From Burkholderiales bacterium (GTDB lineage: Bacteria; Pseudomonadota; Gammaproteobacteria; Burkholderiales; SG8-39), in assembly GCA_919902965.1 (NCBI GenBank), contig CAKKSJ010000021.1, positions 1 to 9,037 on the forward strand: a DNA stretch of 9,037 bases, in the 5' to 3' direction. The notes below the pieces were generated by a model. It made no database searches and was not told the DNA's origin. It worked only from the letters and a program-made list of their open reading frames with translations. A program made the translations under genes and the position numbers. Positions 6,409 through 9,037 of the stretch are shown piece by piece; the first letter of the stretch is position 1, and each line of letters opens with the position of its first letter.

Positions 6409-6466
6409 CCGCTACGCAGCTCCGGCGGGAGGCAGATCGGAGCAAGTCCAGTGGAAAAAAGGATGA

Positions 6467-7579
6467 ATGAACATGCACTTTACCCCGACTGTCGAACGTC
6501 TTTCCTCTGTGGTTCCGTTTGTCGGGCCTGAGACCCAGGAGCGTGCGCGCGGTCGAAAGTTCCGCGCAAGGATTGGTGCCAACGAGAGCGTGTTTGGCCC
6601 CTCGCCGCGGGCTGTGGAGGCGATGCAGCAAGCCGCAACCGAGGTGTGGAAATACGCCGATCCGGAAAACCACGATCTGAAGCAGGCGCTGGCTGCATTC
6701 CACGGCGTGGGTCCGCAGAACATTGTCGTGGGAGAGGGCATCGACGGGCTGCTCGGCTACACCGTTCGTCTATGCGTCGATCCCGGTGTCGCCGTGGCGA
6801 CCTCACTCGGCGCTTATCCGACCTTCAACTTCCATGTGACAGGATATGGTGGTTGCCTCGCCTTGGCTCCCTACCGCGATGATCGCGAGGATCCGGCGGC
6901 GCTCATCGAGCTTGCGACGCGCGAGGCGGCGCGCCTGATCTTCTTCGCCAACCCGGACAACCCGATGGCTTCATGCTGGGATGCCGGGACGGTCCAGTGG
7001 CTGATCGACAACGTCCCTGAGGGTTCGGTGCTCTGCCTCGACGAGGCCTATTCGGAATTCGCTCCGCCTGGAACAACGCCTGCGATCGATATCTCCAATC
7101 CCCAGGTTCTGCGCTTTCGAACCTTCTCGAAGGCGCACGGGATGGCTGGCGCACGGATCGGCTATGCCATAGGCGAGGCCGAACTGATCAAGAGCTTCGA
7201 CAAGATCCGCAACCATTTCGGCGTGAACCGCATCGCACAAGTTGGCGCCCTCGCATCGCTGCAGGACACAGCGCATCTTGCCGGCGTTGTCGCGCAGGTT
7301 GCGGCTGCCCGCGCGCGCATCGCGACGATCGCACTGGCCAATCGCCTGCGGCCGCTCCCATCGGCTGCGAACTTCGTCGCCATCGATTGCTGCAATGACG
7401 GCGCATTTGCCCGGCGCGTGCTCTCCGAGTTGATCGCCCGCGACGTGTTCGTGCGCATGCCTGGAGTCAGCCCGCTTGACCGCTGCATCCGCGTGAGTGC
7501 GGGCTTGCCGTCCGATCTCGATGTATTCGAGGAGGCCTTGCCCCAGGCCCTGCGCGCGGCAGCGGGCCGCCGGCCATGA
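6467..7579 (+). CDS. HisC-like class I/II PLP-dependent aminotransferase
   Basis: A 370-residue fold-type I aminotransferase, close in shape to histidinol-phosphate aminotransferases. The GANES substrate segment is at 37-41, YPTF at 117-120, the ANPDNP motif at 161-166 (Asn165), the PLP-binding Asp192 and Tyr195 in LDEAYSEF, the Schiff-base Lys222 in TFSKAHGMAGARIGYAIG, and the carboxylate-binding Arg342 near the C-terminus. All key residues are present, so it should be active. The amino donor and acceptor cannot be assigned, and no other histidine-pathway genes are nearby. An in-frame TGA directly before 6467 bounds the start. AAGG (6459-6462) fits ATG 6473 (10 bases) better than ATG 6467 (4 bases), so the true product may be two residues shorter. 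It lies between oadB and the oadB 3' fragment and has no evident functional link to either. Confidence 0.85.
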   Translation: MNMHFTPTVERLSSVVPFVGPETQERARGRKFRARIGANESVFGPSPRAVEAMQQAATEVWKYADPENHDLKQALAAFHGVGPQNIVVGEGIDGLLGYTVRLCVDPGVAVATSLGAYPTFNFHVTGYGGCLALAPYRDDREDPAALIELATREAARLIFFANPDNPMASCWDAGTVQWLIDNVPEGSVLCLDEAYSEFAPPGTTPAIDISNPQVLRFRTFSKAHGMAGARIGYAIGEAELIKSFDKIRNHFGVNRIAQVGALASLQDTAHLAGVVAQVAAARARIATIALANRLRPLPSAANFVAIDCCNDGAFARRVLSELIARDVFVRMPGVSPLDRCIRVSAGLPSDLDVFEEALPQALRAAAGRRP

Positions 7580-7601
7580 GCTTGGGCCAAACGAAGGAGT
7601 C

Positions 7602-7745
7602 GCCATACTGGCGCAGGCTCAGATATACGACACGGAAAACCACCTGCTGCTGCACGCGAACGGCGTCAACACCGGCGCACAGATCAGCGCGGTCGTGGCA
7701 GCGGCGGTTATGCGGTCAGTGCTCAAGGGAATGGACTTGATCTAA
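7602..7745 (+). pseudogene. Remnant of a second oadB (C-terminal 47 codons)
   Basis: The frame starting at 7602 reads AILAQAQIYD, then TENHLLLHANGVNTG, and ends VLKGMDLI plus TAA, matching OadB residues 336-382 at 33 of 47 positions with no gap or frameshift. Conservation fades upstream of about 7600, and only a lone Pro codon at 7587-7589 lines up further back. There is no usable start codon: AAGGAG (7594-7599) is followed only by ATA and CTG. The reading frame continues upstream without a stop but overlaps the aminotransferase end in another frame and shows no OadB likeness there. About eight of the codon differences are synonymous and 14 change the residue, so it does not look strongly constrained. 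A translated short peptide is possible but unlikely. Confidence 0.8.
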
Positions 7746-7832
7746 GCTCTACAGCGCCAAGCCGGAATGTGCGGAGAAGCTTCCAGTTGCCGTTTATTTG
7801 GAATAGACTTGTATCGCGCGTACCGAATTTCC

Positions 7833-7846
7833 AGGGCCTGCGCCCT
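7833..7846. other. Short hairpin in the gap before ppk2
   Basis: AGGGC (7833-7837) pairs with GCCCT (7842-7846) around a 4-base loop, within the 148-base gap between the oadB fragment and ppk2. It has no T tract. The gap otherwise shows only weak promoter-like hexamers near 7787-7815 and the ribosome site at 7881-7884. Confidence 0.25.
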
Positions 7847-7893
7847 CCTACGGGGCCGGCCGTGATCCTACCGCTAAATTAGGATGAAACCTC

Positions 7894-8805
7894 ATGGGCA
7901 AACAGAAGAAGTCCAAGGCCAAGAAACCCGCTTCCGGGAAAATCAAAAAGACTAAATTGAAGCTGGGCGCAGAAGTTCCCGAGATGCTGAAGCCGAGTCC
8001 GCTCAGCGATCCCAAGGTAAAGAAGAAGGCACGCAACAAGTTCTACGCGCGCGAGCTGCGCCGCCTGCATATAGAGCTGGTCAAGCTGCAGGAGTGGGTC
8101 AAGAGCGAAGGCCGCAAGGTGGTGCTGCTGTTCGAGGGCCGCGATGCCGCCGGCAAGGGCGGCGTGATCAAGCGGATCATCGAACCGCTCAACCCGCGCG
8201 CCTGCCGCGTGGTGGCGCTGGGCACGCCGACCGAGCGCCAGAAGACCCAGTGGTATTTCCAGCGCTACGTCGCCGAACTGCCGGCGGCAGGCGAGATGAC
8301 GCTGTTCGACCGCTCCTGGTACAACCGCGCCGGGGTCGAGCGCGTAATGGGCTTTTGCACCGAAGCGGAATACTGGGAGTTCGTGCGTTCCTGCCCCGCC
8401 TACGAGCGCATGCTGGTGCGTTCCGGCATCACCATAGTGAAATACTGGTTTTCAGTCAGCGACAAGGAACAGGAAGCCCGCTTCAAATCCAGGGTCGAGG
8501 ATCCGACCAAGCGCTGGAAGCTGTCGCCGATGGACGTGGAATCACGCAATCGCTGGCAGGCCTACTCGCGCGCCAAGGACGACATGCTCGTACACACCGA
8601 TATCGATCATGCCAGGTGGTATGTGGTCAATTCGGATGACAAGAAGCGCGCCCACCTGAACTGCATTGCCCACCTGCTGACCCTGCTGCCCTACAAGGAC
8701 GTGGCGCCGAAAAAAATGGTACTTCCCAAGCGCAAGCCAGAATTGCGCGAGGGCTATGCGCGCCCGCCGCTGGAAATCCAGAACTTCGTCCCCGAGATTT
8801 ATTAG
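7894..8805 (+). CDS. ppk2: Polyphosphate kinase 2 (class I type)
   Basis: A 303-residue single-domain PPK2, which moves phosphate between inorganic polyphosphate and nucleoside diphosphates in the cytoplasm. The Walker A loop FEGRDAAGKGG is at residues 80-90 (Lys88), the Walker B region LFDRSWYNRAGVERVMGF starts at 137 (Asp139, Arg140), and the lid segment DPTKRWKLSPMD is at 203-214. All the expected residues are present, and the one-domain length with these motifs fits class I, usually ADP or GDP phosphorylating. The first 24 residues carry 11 Lys and look disordered, perhaps contacting polyphosphate or nucleic acid. AGGA (7881-7884) is 9 bases before the ATG. The next gene starts 12 bases after the stop, with its ribosome site overlapping the stop codon, so the two are probably translationally coupled. 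Confidence 0.95.
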   Translation: MGKQKKSKAKKPASGKIKKTKLKLGAEVPEMLKPSPLSDPKVKKKARNKFYARELRRLHIELVKLQEWVKSEGRKVVLLFEGRDAAGKGGVIKRIIEPLNPRACRVVALGTPTERQKTQWYFQRYVAELPAAGEMTLFDRSWYNRAGVERVMGFCTEAEYWEFVRSCPAYERMLVRSGITIVKYWFSVSDKEQEARFKSRVEDPTKRWKLSPMDVESRNRWQAYSRAKDDMLVHTDIDHARWYVVNSDDKKRAHLNCIAHLLTLLPYKDVAPKKMVLPKRKPELREGYARPPLEIQNFVPEIY

Positions 8806-8808
8806 GAG
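8804..8808 (+). promoter_or_regulatory. Ribosome site overlapping the ppk2 stop codon
   Basis: AGGAG uses the last two bases of the ppk2 TAG and sits 9 bases before GTG 8818. It decides the GTG start of the following gene and implies coupling to ppk2 translation. Confidence 0.6.
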
Positions 8809-8817
8809 CCAACCGCC

Positions 8818-9037
8818 GTGACCGACAGCGCCCCTATCTACAATGTAATCATCGACGCGAAATCCGTCGTCCTGGAAAAGCTCGAGCCGGGACGCCCGGG
8901 ATACAAGAAAGCCAGCAAAGGCGCGATTCTGCGCCAACGCGACGCCATCGAACGCCACCAGAAACTGAAGACGGCCGGCGAAGGCATTTACGGCACCTAC
9001 AGCTTTCAGTTCCTCGACACCGCCAAGACTTTCGCCA
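8818..9037 (+). CDS. Unrecognised protein coupled to ppk2, 3' end outside window
   Basis: The frame opens at GTG 8818 and continues to the window end (73 complete codons) with no stop. I do not recognise it. The visible part begins MTDSAPIYNVIIDAKSVVLE, has no signal peptide or membrane segment, and contains a basic stretch around residues 29-51 (GYKKASKGAIL, RQRDAIERHQKLK) and then a YGTYSFQF segment. The AGGAG site at 8804-8808 and the 12-base gap tie it to ppk2, so a role in polyphosphate metabolism or an accessory role is possible but is context only. Codon use is like that of its neighbours. Confidence 0.65.
   Translation, partial: MTDSAPIYNVIIDAKSVVLEKLEPGRPGYKKASKGAILRQRDAIERHQKLKTAGEGIYGTYSFQFLDTAKTFA

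Noticed and set aside
7497..7745. 82-codon plus-strand frame taken as a complete gene
   Set aside because: Its first third overlaps the aminotransferase end in another frame and has no likeness to OadB; only the last 47 codons are homologous, so I call it an oadB remnant.

Overview
The window reads as a piece of a GC-rich Pseudomonadota chromosome, most likely a betaproteobacterium. This rests on high GC in third codon positions, Shine-Dalgarno starts and the gene families present; the species cannot be named from sequence alone. Genes are densely packed. I see no tRNA, rRNA, CRISPR array, integrase or insertion sequence.

Layout: (1) Positions 1-2810, minus strand: a large exported protein with kinesin-light-chain-type TPR repeats and a CHAT (caspase-like) peptidase domain. 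It is cut by the window edge between its catalytic His and the expected Cys. (2) 2934-3374, minus strand: a single-domain universal stress protein. (3) 3375-3676: a divergent intergenic region with four inverted repeats laid end to end and a probable promoter/operator for the next gene. (4) 3677-6298, plus strand: a thiolase of the 3-oxoadipyl-CoA/acetoacetyl-CoA type, a 50-residue OadG-like membrane subunit, and OadB, the Na+-translocating decarboxylase beta subunit. The carboxyltransferase/biotin subunit is absent from the window. (5) 6467-7579, plus strand: a HisC-like PLP aminotransferase. It is followed at 7602-7745 by a fragment that repeats the last 47 codons of oadB at about 78% nucleotide identity. 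(6) 7894-9037, plus strand: a class I-type polyphosphate kinase 2, closely followed by an unrecognised gene that runs off the window.

Function: the thiolase-oadG-oadB block suggests acyl-CoA breakdown or carboxyl-CoA decarboxylation coupled to a sodium gradient, with the soluble carboxyltransferase encoded elsewhere. The stress protein and PPK2 belong to families linked to starvation and energy-stress physiology. The main structural oddity is the aminotransferase gene lying between a full oadB and a second copy of the oadB 3' end, which looks like a scar of duplication, recombination or insertion. The second is the tiled inverted-repeat block between the divergent stress-protein and thiolase genes. 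I did not find an obvious complete new multi-gene system. The CHAT/TPR protein and its unseen downstream partners are the best lead for one.
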